Origin: Trachythela sp. YZ-2020
Taxonomy: Eukaryota > Cnidaria > Anthozoa > Malacalcyonacea > Clavulariidae
Direction of reading: 5' to 3'
DNA length: 64,000 bases
Assembly (NCBI GenBank): GCA_016169945.1
Contig: JADLSH010000112.1
Coordinates: 248,001 to 312,000 of the forward strand
In this document: in pieces, positions 20,557 through 30,935 of the stretch
Layout of the letters: every line of letters begins with the position of its first letter
Numbering within the stretch: position 1 is the stretch's first letter
Translations under genes and position numbers: made by a program
The notes under the pieces: model-generated
What the model saw: only the letters and a program-made list of their open reading frames with translations
Databases searched by the model: none
What the model was told of the DNA's origin: nothing

Positions 20557-21719
20557 TGCAGGGTGAAGCAGCTGTTCGATGGTTATCTCCCAGAGAATGT
20601 GCAAGCAGAACAGGTACACATGTCAGCGTTACATTTCACGCAGGTTACAACAAAGCTGAATGAACTGTTTCTGATGAACGATTACCGAAGTGACATCATG
20701 ACAGCGTTTAACCTTACATGTTGGTCAGACAGCAGTTGTGGTCAGAGATCTCTTGGAGCCCAACTTTTATTTCAGATGTACCAGATATTCGTTGCTGAAA
20801 TTGGAAAATCTGTTCAGTCACGCAAGGAAATACAGTCACCTGTAATTAAAGTGTCAGATATGGGTCCGGATGGTTGGGGGAAAATTCGATATGTTGGCGG
20901 TTGGGCAACACGCAAATTATTGGAAAAAAGCAGAAGGTACGTCGTTGAAAACAAATGTACCGCATCACGAAAGGTTATCAGAAAGGTCGTGAAAGAAATG
21001 AAAAAGATTTGCCTGTTGGAGGACAATATTATTTTTTCGAGTGAGGTTATGCAGGAAACTTCTAAGATTCCAGAAACACTGCAAGTGACAGAATCGAGAC
21101 AATACAGAGAACGTGGTCTACTTAATATCTCTGACTCAGCATATGAATTTTTAATGCTTCTGGAACAACAAAGGATAAACCATATCAATTCTTACAGACT
21201 TGCTGAGCTTGGAACCGATTTAGTCAACGATTCTATTGCCACTGTAGCGAAGAACGATGTTTTGGAAAATGTTTTCATTAGTCTTTTCTGCTTGGATAAT
21301 GCAGAGGATAAGGTAGGTTATCGTTTAGTTTGCTTTTATAGCTAATGCGTGTTTATAATAAAAAGCGGACAATGTGACGTATATCTTCTAGCCAGCGGCC
21401 CAGCGCAAACTGTATAAGTATATACATCCTACATTAATAATTGAATTGTTGATAATGATCTTGTTTTAATTATTTCTTATTTCTTTACATGCAGGTTTTG
21501 GTGTCGGAATTATTTAACGAGGTGGTAACACGGTACCTACGAATGGGAGCTGGCCAATTTCTTCGGGACTTTCGGAAAGAATATCAGTTGAAAAAGTCCC
21601 TCGCACACCGCAAGGCGGTTCTACAGAAAGCGGAAAAAGCGAAAACGAAGAAGATGAAACTTCATGTCCCGCAAATGGAGCAAGACAAAATCAATGGCAA
21701 ACAGCTCTCTCACTTATGA
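20557..21719 (+). pseudogene. C-terminal domain of the helicase-associated protein, spliced
   Basis: After the repeat, an open frame in another phase runs from about 20563 (LPENVQAEQVHMSALHF ... DMGPDGWGKIRYVGGWATRK ... CLDNAEDK). Good splice sites define an intron at 21313-21494 (AAG|GTAGGT ... TGCAG|GTT) and join in frame to VLVSELFNEVVTRYLRMGAG and a Lys-rich tail ending at 21719. I do not know the fold. It is linked with Pif1-type helicases in cnidarian multi-copy proteins as far as I recall. The helicase and this part probably formed one protein before the repeat expansion broke the frame. Confidence 0.55.
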
Positions 21720-21977
21720 TTGTGCTCCTTGGTGGATGAGGTGAAAGCACAAGGATTGAAAGCTTTATATAGCAAGAAAGAGTTGCAAAGACTTTGTGAT
21801 GCATATGATGTACGATTCATCACAAGATGGAACAAAACCAAATTGGCAAGCGAACTTGCTCAGTCCATAATCGGTCACAAGTCAATGCCTTTTCCGCACA
21901 TGCTATCAAGTTATCGGGCGGTTATTGTTGACGAAGAGACGGATAAAGTTCCAATTATACACATTGCACGTTTGTAG
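21720..21977 (+). CDS. SAP-like C-terminal segment
   Basis: The frame opens right after the stop at 21719 and reads LKALYSKKELQRLCDAYDVR ... WNKTKLASELAQSIIGH. This is a helix-turn-helix pattern resembling a SAP DNA-binding motif. It then ends PIIHIARL at 21977. It is probably the C-terminus of the preceding protein, put out of frame by an indel near 21715. It may also be an independent exon. Confidence 0.4.
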   Translation: MCSLVDEVKAQGLKALYSKKELQRLCDAYDVRFITRWNKTKLASELAQSIIGHKSMPFPHMLSSYRAVIVDEETDKVPIIHIARL

Positions 21978-22537
21978 ACAAATCAACAATGTGACTATTA
22001 ATAATTTATTTAAAATACATTATCTTTATTAAGTAAGAGTTATTTCATATACATGCAGAGGGCTGTGTATGATATTTATATCCCGACTTTCGAGGGCTTT
22101 AACTGCTTTAGTTTAAAATCGAGGAGATTTTCTCACACTATTTTTAAGAGTCTAAACGAAAATTCTTCCCCTTTTTTCATAGGCGGCCCAAATATACGAG
22201 TTGTTTTACTTTAAATATATAATCAATTTTATGTATATATTCATTTGATATATGGGGCCAATGATAAGTCGGTTGTGAAATTCCTCGCGCGACTTTTCAT
22301 TGACTCCATCTATCAAAGGAATATATACATATAATTGATCTATTTAAGGTAAAACAAATTTTCACTTAATTAGTATTCAATGTTCAGTATAAATCGTATA
22401 TATACAAAATCGCGGTACATCAAAGAATACCGACTCAATTTTGAACTAAACCATATTAGTTACATTTTAATGAATCGTTTCAATCTACTTTTGAACAATT
22501 AAAACATAGTATACAGACTGTGCATTGTCCTTGATAT
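21978..22537. other. AT-rich non-coding stretch between convergent fragments
   Basis: No coding signal, only AT-rich sequence with a few TATATA runs. It separates the plus-strand helicase fragments from the minus-strand transposase remnant. Confidence 0.5.
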
Positions 22538-23106
22538 TTATGTCAGAGAAATTTTACTCTTTTGACTTCCATTTTTGGTTTTCACGGAGAATAACTTCTC
22601 TTTTGGTAACTCCGTAAAAGAGTCATTCGCGACTGTACCCGTGTTGCATTTCCTACTGATGGCTCTTTGCCCAAAGACGATGGAATTTTGGGTTCCTTGT
22701 GTTAGCAAGTACTTCGGATTTTCGTTTTGCCCGTTTGCCGCCCTCAACTGGCAGAAATGATTTTCTACCACATCTTGATTTAACACTGCTGGTTTGATGA
22801 CTCATCCTGGAAATCGCTTCAGCTTTATTTTTACAAGTGAGATAATTCCCAAGATCATTGCCGGCAAGTCGAACCAAAGTTTGAAGAAACAAATTCGCAA
22901 TTTTTTGAAACGCTTTCTTTCCAATTTGAGAAATACGATAACGTAGAATGTAACCTCTGAAGCCGAGTGTCGTTAATGTCGTAGATTGCTTCCTTGCTGG
23001 AGAAAAACTCTACCATAAAGCTGGTATGCTGCAAAAACGCGATGTTCCCATTCAGTCGCGATGCATGTTCTGGGTTTCCAGAACATTCTAGATGGTTCTT
23101 ATAAGC
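22538..23106 (-). pseudogene. THAP9/P-like transposase, C-terminal remnant
   Basis: Minus strand from 23106: AYKNHLECSGNPEHASRLNG ... FMVEFFSSKEAIYDIND, then after a frameshift WFDLPAMILGIISLVKI, and after another break LNQDVVENHFCQLRAANGQN. That last motif, ENxFxxxRxxxGxNxNP, corresponds to the conserved segment with the catalytic Glu near the C-terminus of P-element/THAP9 transposases (compare [18 protein letters not shown] in the P-like element at 47.5 kb). At least two frame breaks make it a remnant. It converges with the Pif1 helicase gene; the two may have been carried by one element, which is inference. Confidence 0.55.
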
Positions 23107-23211
23107 CTGTTAAATATACAAATAATGAATAAAAACACAGTAATAAGCGAAATACTGAAAATCTGATATTTACAGTAAGAAAACACGACATTTGTTTCAT
23201 ATACACTGTAT

Positions 23212-23767
23212 CAGTGGGGTCGTCAGGGAGGGGACTGGGGAAGTCCCCCCCCCACTTTTCCAAAAAGTCGAAATCAAGATTTTTTCGAATCCGATGAGAA
23301 AAGTCTGCGTTGGGATGCTTGAGGTAATTCTAACTCCTACACTTGCACCTAACGTAGCTATATTAGTTCTGTATATCTTCCCGAAGACCTTAAAGGTCGT
23401 TCTACACGATACGATTGTCGTATGCGATTGTCATTTTGGCGTATGAAAATGAGTGCTGACGCCACAATTCGTACTCATCAGTCGATGGCAAAATTTAAAA
23501 TATGAGATTTTCACCCGTGTTTTTTCGATCACATACGCCAGGATAAGAATTGTATACAACTTGTCGCATCGTGTATACGAGCCTTAAAAGACATTCTCTT
23601 AGCTTTGAATGCCTCCATATATCAACATACTAAGCCATAATCTTGGGGGTCCAGCAGCGCTTACAAAGCAATTATGTAACTTGTTAAGTCTGAGTTGTAG
23701 TGGTGACGTCATTGTTTGGTCCCCCCTCAGCCCCCCCCACACTTTCAGAAGGCTGGCAACGCCACTG
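23212..23767. mobile_element. hAT-type MITE, 556 bp, 8-bp TSD, with a nested insertion
   Basis: The 8-bp repeats CACTGTAT at 23204-23211 and 23768-23775 flank ends CAGTGGGGTCGTCAG and ...CTGGCAACGCCACTG. C-rich runs lie just inside both ends. A second MITE (about 23393-23584) sits inside, with ends AGGTCGTTCTACACGAT and the reverse complement of GGCTCGTATACACGATGCG, flanked by TTAA. Confidence 0.85.
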
Positions 23768-24256
23768 CACTGTATATGCACATACTTTCATTAAAAAGAG
23801 CATCTTCTTGTCCAGAACATCTTCTGCTAAGCTGTTTCGCATGTGTGTACTCGGTGTTAACTGGAAGTGATCTTCTTTAAGTTTTTCGTGTATAGGACAG
23901 GAATGTTGACCTTGATCCCATAAGTAGGCATCCTTCCAATACCGCCAAAATATGCAATCTTCTCCATTTTTCAAGCATCTTGTTGTTCCTGAAATTGAGC
24001 TATTCTCTAGGTTGTTTCTTAAGTAGTATGGAGCGGGGCTTAATGGACCCCGTTTTATGCGTAAAATTTAACGAGTTACCCTGCATAAATCATGAGTTAA
24101 TTATGTTAATGATCTGAATTAATTAATTCATTTCCGAGGATAATCCGAACAATTCCGAGTATGAGTTACGCATATTAATGAGCATTTATAATTAGATTCA
24201 TTCCGACGACGTTAAAACAACGAGAGGTTTCCGACAGTTCGCCATTTTGTTCCAAG

Positions 24257-24613
24257 ATGACAGAACAGCTAATTCTGGATGTTTTTAAGGAAAATAATGT
24301 AGAATTAATGCAGGATACTTTACGGTTTTATATAAAACTGCTTTTAGAAAAGCATGAACATACATATAACTCCATGATATGTAGTATTGTAAGAGATAAT
24401 GTGTTTGAAAATTTATGTCAAACATATGAAGAGACTAAGCCTTTAAATTCTGGTAGAATTATGGCTTACTTGGCTTTAGTTTACAAAGTGAGCGATTTTT
24501 GTGACACTGAAACAGTGCGAGAAGCCGTTCGAATATGTGTAGACGATTTAAAACAATTTGATTTAGCGAGCTATGAAATTAAACTGTCTTGGTTTCAACG
24601 CTTAATTTCATGA
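24257..24613 (+). CDS. Small helical protein with BH1-like motif (Bcl-2-like, tentative), arm A
   Basis: 118 codons from ATG 24257 to TGA 24613, predicted mostly helical. The segment LNSGRIMAYLALVYKVSDF resembles the BH1 motif of Bcl-2-family apoptosis regulators (NWGRI-type), except that the usual Trp is Ser. The C-terminal SWFQRL could be a weak BH2. Some adintoviruses and other large DNA viruses carry Bcl-2 homologues, so the context fits. The function (blocking host cell death) is inferred only. It reads outward-to-inward from the TIR, 235 bp inside the arm end. It is the best-preserved gene of the element, with copies at 29213-29569, 34130-34483 (broken) and 39088-39444. One residue differs (Met versus Thr at position 18). 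Confidence 0.55.
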   Translation: MTEQLILDVFKENNVELMQDTLRFYIKLLLEKHEHTYNSMICSIVRDNVFENLCQTYEETKPLNSGRIMAYLALVYKVSDFCDTETVREAVRICVDDLKQFDLASYEIKLSWFQRLIS

Positions 24614-24984
24614 TTAGTGTTACAGCTTAACCGCGTGTAATTTGAATATCACTAATTGGAATTGAATAGCGAAAGTCATTAAGAAGTCATTAACTGTTGT
24701 ACATGGGTGAACACATTGTACTTTAACGACATTGCCCAAACCATTAATTTTCCTCATTGACTTTAAATTGCTTAAGCAGGACAGAAAGACTGAACACATT
24801 GTACTTTAACGACAGTGCCCAAGCTTGATTTTGCTGAGCTTGTACAAAAGGTTGTTAACGACAGGACTAGCCTGATCTTGCAGTTCTCTACACGGCAAGT
24901 AGGAGCACACATAGATAGCACAAATTGAAAACTTTCGCTTTGGAGCAACGACGTAAAATCGTCGGTTGTACTTTAAAAAAAAAA

Positions 24985-25260
24985 ATGTTGCAAGATGATA
25001 TTTACATTGTTGACGAAAGTCGATTATGTCAGAACCCTCAAATTGTTGGAAGCAATTTACGCTGATACAGTTGCAAATGAAATTACGCAGTTGTGCCAGG
25101 AAAACGAATGTAATATAGACGAAGGATGCGGAGGCAGACGTGCGGTATAGAAGCTATAGAACGTGTTAATAGCAAAGCATTTGGTTTGGGACTCGTTTGT
25201 CGAGGCTGCAAGAATACTGAAAATCAATTGCCACGAAAACGTCCTTGAGCGTTTAAGATA
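24985..25260 (+). pseudogene. Arm A copy of a small unknown ORF, frameshifted
   Basis: It is the inverted counterpart of the intact 91-codon ORF at 28559-28834. It starts MLQDDIYIVDESRLC, but small deletions at about 25030 shift the frame and give a stop after about 26 codons. A poly(A) run precedes the start. Confidence 0.6.
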
Positions 25261-25680
25261 ATTAAAAAAGGCACCAGAACACATGTTCGTTTACGACTTG
25301 GAAGAATCGTATCACTGTAGAAAGAGCCACCAATTTCAATGCATCCTAAATTATTTATCTTTTGGAGGAAAAGTAAACAAGTCAAGGATATCGAATGCTC
25401 ATATCCGTCGTGGTCAGGCAATATTTCTATAGTAAAAAGTAGTTGGCGTGTTATTATAATTATAAAGAGGTTAAGGCGATAAACTTTTAATTCCACCTTT
25501 GGGATAACTTTACTTTACGTTATACGTAAAGCATACTGTAACTAAACATTCAGTTATATTACGTGTGCATGCGCAATTGAAAATAGAGAAAATATACGTC
25601 TTGTGTACAATTTTATTAAAATATTATTACACTTCGCATAGAGTATATTATATCTGTTTATATAATGTAGTTGAGGAAGT

Positions 25681-26264
25681 CTAGTCTGAATCAGTATTTT
25701 CGCCCTCTTCAATATAAGCATTGTCTTTTAAAAGACGTTTCAGAAGAAACTTTCTTTTATCAACGGCTGCTTCAAAGCCTCATCATGATCAAAGTCGTCA
25801 CTGTTTATAAACACATCTCTCGTGTTCATTACTTTTTTATGTACATGATTCCTCCTAAGCTGTCTCATCCACAATAGACGTTCCAGATAAACACTTTCGA
25901 GCTCTTTTTGTAGTTTAGGTAATATCAACGCGTACGCTTGCTTGTTGGAAGTTTCGTCATCAAGACCGTTTTCGATAAGATTCTGTTTTATTTCTTCGTG
26001 CTCGCTGGCATATCTTTGTTTTGCTTCCTCTATTAATGGTTTCCAAGGATCACTTTCATCTTCTAATTCAGATCCTGATTCATTTCCATCTACCTCAGAA
26101 TTTTGTGCATTATCACTATTTGACGCTTCGTCATCTGACTCCATGGGTACGGAATTGTGATCTGTATCCGACTCTTCCTCTCGGAATGGGCAGTATTCGT
26201 TTTCGTGTCTGCGCAAATTAAAGCGACGATTAAAAGATTTACCACAAAACTTGCAGCTCATCAC
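25681..26264 (-). pseudogene. C2H2-type zinc-finger acidic protein, arm A, late frameshift
   Basis: From ATG 26261 the protein begins with one zinc finger (CKFCGKSFNRRFNLRRHENE ... C), then a long acidic Ser/Asp/Glu-rich linker (about residues 30-75), then a helical region (EEAKQRYASEHEEIKQN, LPKLQKELESVYLERLLWMR) and a C-terminal DVFINSDDFDHDEAL. A missing C near 25775 shifts the frame. The expected C-terminus can still be read in another frame to the TAG at 25681. I recall this single-finger acidic family as abundant in cnidarian genomes, function unknown. The arrangement (finger plus acidic linker) suggests a DNA-binding regulator. Confidence 0.65.
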
Positions 26265-26644
26265 TCTAGCACTGTTAGTAGCAAATGAGGGATTTTAAGA
26301 AAATTATTGCCTCATGAGCACTTGCTCTGTTGTATAGCTCATGAATGAGCGTTGACGTAGACAAGCTCACGACGACCACTCATAATTACTCATGCCCCAT
26401 GAGCACTCTGAAATGCTCATTTTCGTTGAGCAGAGATAAAAGATGGCCCGAGCAAGACGAAAACATGCCAGATGTCCCGTAACTCATTCAGACTGGCTAC
26501 CAGACCTGTAAGAATTTTCATGCCCTATCTACTTTGCCAACAATGCTCCAAACGACTGCTGGCTGCTGGAAGCCGAGTTGAAAAGTACGAAGATATAGTA
26601 TTTTCAACACTTTTGTGGACAAGCTCACGACGACCACTCATGAT

Positions 26645-27177
26645 ATCTCTCACCAATAACTTCTATATTATTCTTCTATACATTATTTTCGTTCAGCTTG
26701 GGCCACTACTCATATATGCTCAACGTAAATGAACATTGTAAGCCCAGTATTTTTATGAGTTCTGTATGAATAAGTTCAATAACATATCGTGAGCGTAGTT
26801 CAGCCGTGCTCAATCGATCCCCCTTCGACAGGCAAAAAAAAGCAGCAATGTAAAGTCAACAGGGTTGATTGGCAATACAAAGCAATACCGCAAAGCGAAA
26901 ATCATTTTACGACCAAGAGTTGAGAACAGGCCTAGTTTCAGGTTAATCTATTTGGTGTCTTCTAAAAAGACCGCTTGGTTTTCGAGCCTATACTATCCGT
27001 AGCCGACATGAATATCCTTTCTGTCTAATCTAGTATGCGGCTAAGTGGGGTGTTGAACAGACATAAGGACCAAGTCACTCAAAGTCAGTAATGGATCATG
27101 TTTTCGTCTTGCTCGGGCCATCTATTATGTCTGCTCAACGAAAATGAGCATTTCAGAGTGCTCGTAAGGCATGAGTA
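26645..27177. other. Spacer of the palindrome
   Basis: 533 bp without a gene. Its right part (about 27085-27177) repeats, with changes, the GAGCATTTCAGAGTGCTC / TTTTCGTCTTGCTCGGGCC segment that also occurs in both arms, so the region around the axis is itself a partial duplication. Many ATGAGC/GCTCAT words lie around the axis. Confidence 0.6.
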
Positions 27178-27560
27178 ATCATGAGTGGTCGTCGTGAGCT
27201 TGTCCACAAAAGTGTTGGAAATACTATATCTTCGTACTTTTCAACTCGGCTTCCAGCAGCCAGCAGTCGTTTGGAGCATTGTTGGCAAAGTAGATAGGGC
27301 ATGAAAATTCTTACAGGTCTGGTAGCCAGTCTGAATGAGTTACGGGACATCTGGCATGTTTTCGTCTTGCTCGGGCCATCTTTTATCTCTGCTCAACAAA
27401 AATGAGCATTTCAGAGTGCTCATGGGGCATGAGTAATTATGAGTGGTCGTCGTGAGCTTGTCTACGTCAACGCTCATTCATGAGCTATACAACAGAGCAA
27501 GTGCTCATGAGGCAATAATTTTCTTAAAATCCCTCATTTGCTACTAACAGTGCTAGAGTG

Positions 27561-28135
27561 ATGAGCTGCAAGTTTTGTGGTAAATCTTTTAATCGTCGCT
27601 TTAATTTGCGCAGACACGAAAACGAATACTGCCCATTCCGAGAGGAAGAGTCGGATACAGATCACAATTCCGTACCCATGGAGTCAGATGACGGCGTCAA
27701 ATAGTGATAATGCACAAAATTCTGAGGTAGATGGAAATGAATCAGGATCTGAATTAGAAGATGAAAGTGATCCATGAAACCATTAATAGAGGAAGCAAAA
27801 CAAAGATATGCCAGCGAGTACGAAGAAATAAAACAGAATCTTATCGGCGGTCTTGATGACGAACTTCCAACAAGCAAGCGTCTGCGTTGATATTACCTAA
27901 ACTACAAAAAGAGCTCGAAAGTGTTTATCTGGAACGTCTATTGTGGATGAGACAGCTTAGGAGGAATCATGTACATAAAAAAGTAATGAACACGAGAGAT
28001 GTGTTTATAAACAGTGACGACTTTGATCATGATGAGGCTTTGGAAGCAGCCGTTGATAAAAGAAAGTTTCTTCTGAAACGTCTTTTAAAAGACAATGCTT
28101 ATATTGAAGAGGGCGAAAATACTGATTCAGACTAG
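27561..28135 (+). pseudogene. C2H2-type zinc-finger acidic protein, arm B, broken
   Basis: This inverted counterpart of 25681-26264 starts at ATG 27561 with the same finger. Small indels at about 27690 (GACGGCGTC against GACGAAGCGTC), 27775 (a TGA where arm A has Trp) and 27850-27885 break it. The C-terminal part (27887-28135) is open and ends with an acidic tail GENTDSD. Comparing the two arms suggests an ancestor of about 195 residues. Confidence 0.65.
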
Positions 28136-28558
28136 ACTTCCTCAACTACATTATATAAACAGATATAATATACTCTATGCGAAGTGTAATAATATTTTAA
28201 TAAAATTGTACACAAGACGTATATTTTCTCTATTTTCAATTGCGCATGCACACGTTAATATAACTGAATGTTTAGTTACAGTATGCTTTACGTATAACGT
28301 AAAGTAAAGTTATCCCAAAGGTGGAATTAAAAGTTTATCGCCTTAACCTCTTTATAATTATAATAACACGTCAACTACTTTTTACTATAGAAATATTGCC
28401 TGACCACGTACGGATATGAGCATTCGATATCCTTGACTTGTTTACTTTTCCCTCCAAAAAGATAAATAATTTAGGATGCATTGAAATTGGTGGCTCTTTC
28501 TACAGTGATACGATTCTTCCAAGTCGTAAACGAACATGTGTTCTGGTGCCTTTTTTAA

Positions 28559-28834
28559 TTATCTTAAACGCTCAAGGACGTTTTCGTGGCAATTGATTTT
28601 CAGTATTCTTGCAGCCTCGACAAACGAGTCCCAAACCAAATGCTTGCTATTAACATGTTCTATAGCTTCTATACTGTACGTCTGCCCGCATCCTTCGTCT
28701 ATATTACATTCGTTTTCCTGGCACAACTGCGTAATTTCATTTGCAACTGTATCAGCGTAAATTGCTTCCAACAATTTGAGGGGGTTCCGACATAATCGAC
28801 TTTCGTCAACAATGTAAATATCATCTTGCAACAT
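28559..28834 (-). CDS. Small unknown ORF of the Polinton-like arm B (91 codons)
   Basis: An intact frame from ATG 28834 to 28559: MLQDDIYIVDESRL ... EAIYADTVANEITQLCQENE ... HLVWDSFVEAARILKINCHE. It is acidic, probably helical, with several cysteines. No family is recognised. It is divergent from the neighbouring BH1-motif ORF only in position: all three ORFs lie in the arm and are carried twice. The arm A copy is broken. Confidence 0.45.
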   Translation of the reverse strand: MLQDDIYIVDESRLCRNPLKLLEAIYADTVANEITQLCQENECNIDEGCGQTYSIEAIEHVNSKHLVWDSFVEAARILKINCHENVLERLR

Positions 28835-29212
28835 ATTTTTTTTTTAAAGTACAACTTCGACGATTTTTACGTCGTTGCTCCAAAGCGAAAGTTTTCAATT
28901 TGTGCTATCTATGTGTGCTCCCTACTTCGCTGTGTAGAGAACTACAAGATCAGGCTAGTCCAGTCGTTAACAACCTTTTTGTACAAGCTCAGCAAAATCA
29001 AGCTTGGGCACTGTCGTTAAAGTACAATGTGTTCAGTCTTTCTGTCCTGCTTAAGCAATTTAAAGTCAATGAGGAAAATTAATGGTTTGGGCAATGTCGT
29101 TAAAGTACAATGTGTTCACCCATGTACAACAGTTAATGACTTCTTAATGACTTTCGCTATTCAATTCCAATTAGTGATATTCAAATTACACGCGGTTAAG
29201 CTGTAACACTAA

Positions 29213-29569
29213 TCATGAAATTAAGCGTTGAAACCAAGACAGTTTAATTTCATAGCTCGCTAAATCAAATTGTTTTAAATCGTCTACACATATTCGAACG
29301 GCTTCTCGCACTGTTTCAGTGTCACAAAAATCGCTCACTTTGTAAACTAAAGCCAAGTAAGCCATAATTCTACCAGAATTTAAAGGCTTAGTCTCTTCAT
29401 ATGTTTGACATAAATTTTCAAACACATTATCTCTTACAATACTACATATCATGGAGTTATATGTATGTTCATGCTTTTCTAAAAGCAGTTTTATATAAAA
29501 CCGTAAAGTATCCTGCGTTAATTCTACATTATTTTCCTTAAAAACATCCAGAATTAGCTGTTCTGTCAT
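29213..29569 (-). CDS. Small helical protein with BH1-like motif (Bcl-2-like, tentative), arm B / tandem unit 1
   Basis: The same 118-codon protein as at 24257-24613, in the opposite arm, also intact. It is also part of tandem unit 1, so it was copied twice more with the unit. The start context and the upstream GGCGAACTGTCGG segment are identical between arms. Preservation in both arms and in unit 3, while the neighbouring ORFs are broken, may mean recent duplication or selection. Confidence 0.55.
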   Translation of the reverse strand: MTEQLILDVFKENNVELTQDTLRFYIKLLLEKHEHTYNSMICSIVRDNVFENLCQTYEETKPLNSGRIMAYLALVYKVSDFCDTETVREAVRICVDDLKQFDLASYEIKLSWFQRLIS

Positions 29570-29810
29570 CTTGGAACAAAATGGCGAACTGTCGGAAACC
29601 TCTCGTTGTTTTAACGTCGTCGGAATGAATCTAATTATAAATGCTCATTAATATGCATAACTCATACTCGGATTTGTTCGGATTATCCTCGGAAATGAAT
29701 TAATTAATTCATATCATTAACATAATTAACTCATGAATTATGCAGGGTAACTCGTTAAATTTTACGCATAAAACTGGGTCCATTAAGCCCCGCTCCATAC
29801 TACTTTCTTA

Positions 29811-30540
29811 TTTTCTTGATGTTGTGCTATATAGTAAAAGATTATAAAAATATAATGTTAACTATGTATACACAGGCATGTATTTTAAGTAATTAAAAAA
29901 ATACGAGCGGCAGATCTGTATAGGCCATAGGCATTTACAATTGCGAGTGTGCAGCATGAGCCATTGTAAATCCCATACAGATCTGACGAGAGTATTTTAT
30001 CGTACTGACGAGATCTGACGCGAGTATTTTATCGTACCAATGAACGATGCTATTTGCTGAATTAGTATTCTTAACTTTGATACAGGTTGTCGTAATTAGT
30101 ATTCTTAACTTTAATACAGACCGTGTTAACCGTTATTGAGGATTACAAAGCTATGCATGTGCATGACCTGATACCACGCTTTGATTGTTGCATAGCCTTA
30201 TTAATTATTCATGAATATTACAATTAAACTTTACAAGCAAGATGCCGCTCTCTTTCAAAATACCTTACAGTCCATCAGGAAAATCACAGGATCCTCTGTG
30301 AACATGTTGTAAGATACGAAATGCATATCAACAGAACTGAAGCTGGAGAAATGTATTTTTATGAATTGTCGGTTTGAATCGCCACCATCGCAAATTAAGT
30401 GAGTAAATACTAAAAATGGTAATGGAAATCGGAATCCACAATCGCTTAAAAAAACATACTGAAGCAGATGGAGTCGCTACTTGTGTTTTAGTTTATTTCT
30501 TTCCTACAGAAAAAACTGACGATGAAATATGTCATAAAAT
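29811..30540. other. Tandem unit 1, segment outside the arm
   Basis: AT-rich, no clear gene. A short inverted repeat (ATTTACAATTGCGAGTG and CCATTGTAAATCCCATACAG around 29930-29985) brackets AGATCTG words. Short frames around 30240-30400 are interrupted in every unit. Confidence 0.4.
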
Positions 30541-30552
30541 AATGCCGAAGAG

Positions 30553-30830
30553 CAGAGAAGCTATATATATATATATATATATAGTCAAATCTGCAGACAT
30601 GCATGTTTCGCCGTTAAACGGCTCCTCAGTGCAGCTTGTAACGCAGTCTAGATGCGAGTGACTTTGTACTTATACACCATACTCTTGCCCTCACCAAGCG
30701 CATGTGGTACAATACTCAGACACATGCGCATCCAGACATGCGTGAAGTGTCTATATACTCAGACACATGTCATCCAGACATGTGTGAAGTATATATATAT
30801 ATATATATAGTCAAATCTGGCTCTTTTAAA
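30553..30830. repeat. (TA)n tracts and short tandem repeat (unit 1; also in units 2 and 3)
   Basis: Two (TA)n tracts each end in GTCAAATCTG and bracket about 220 bp. Between them a roughly 40-bp motif (CTCAGACACATG...CCAGACATG..TGAAGT) occurs twice. The tract length varies between units (35470-35485 and 40434-40457), as expected for microsatellites. Confidence 0.8.
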
Positions 30831-30840
30831 CACCTCAAAA

Positions 30841-30903
30841 CTTGTCTGCAACAGGCTGTTTCATCTGTAAAAGAATCCTTTAAAACAGCCTGTTGCAGAC
30901 AAG
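30841..30903. other. Perfect 21-bp hairpin next to the ribozyme candidate
   Basis: Left arm CTTGTCTGCAACAGGCTGTTT without its first base is matched perfectly by the right arm ending CAGCCTGTTGCAGACAAG; the loop is 21 nt. The same hairpin is at 35768-35830 and 40741-40803. It lies about 33 nt upstream of the hammerhead-like motif and may fold with it in RNA. Confidence 0.8.
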
Positions 30904-30935
30904 GACTTGAACTGATTCAACGACATTTAAACATT

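Larger units (their letters stand above)
24022..29804. mobile_element. Polinton/Maverick-like palindromic element: two 2.6-kb inverted arms, 6-bp TSD
   Basis: Arm A (24022-26644) and arm B (27178-29804) are inverted copies separated by a 533-bp spacer. The outer ends read AGTAGTATGGAGCGGGGC. The 6-bp direct repeat TTCTTA flanks it at 24016-24021 and 29805-29810. TIRs starting with AG plus a 6-bp TSD are diagnostic for Polintons/Mavericks and related adintoviruses. There is no DNA polymerase B, integrase, ATPase or capsid gene, so this is a non-autonomous derivative made only of end sequence. Each arm carries the same three small ORFs. The arms differ by scattered 1-2 base indels, and no frame is intact in both arms except the BH1-motif ORF. 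Confidence 0.72.

Noticed and set aside
26472..26732. Open frame near the palindrome axis (also inverted at 27153-27350)
   Set aside because: No ATG in a good context. It differs between arms, and its only notable feature (CQQC) is weak.
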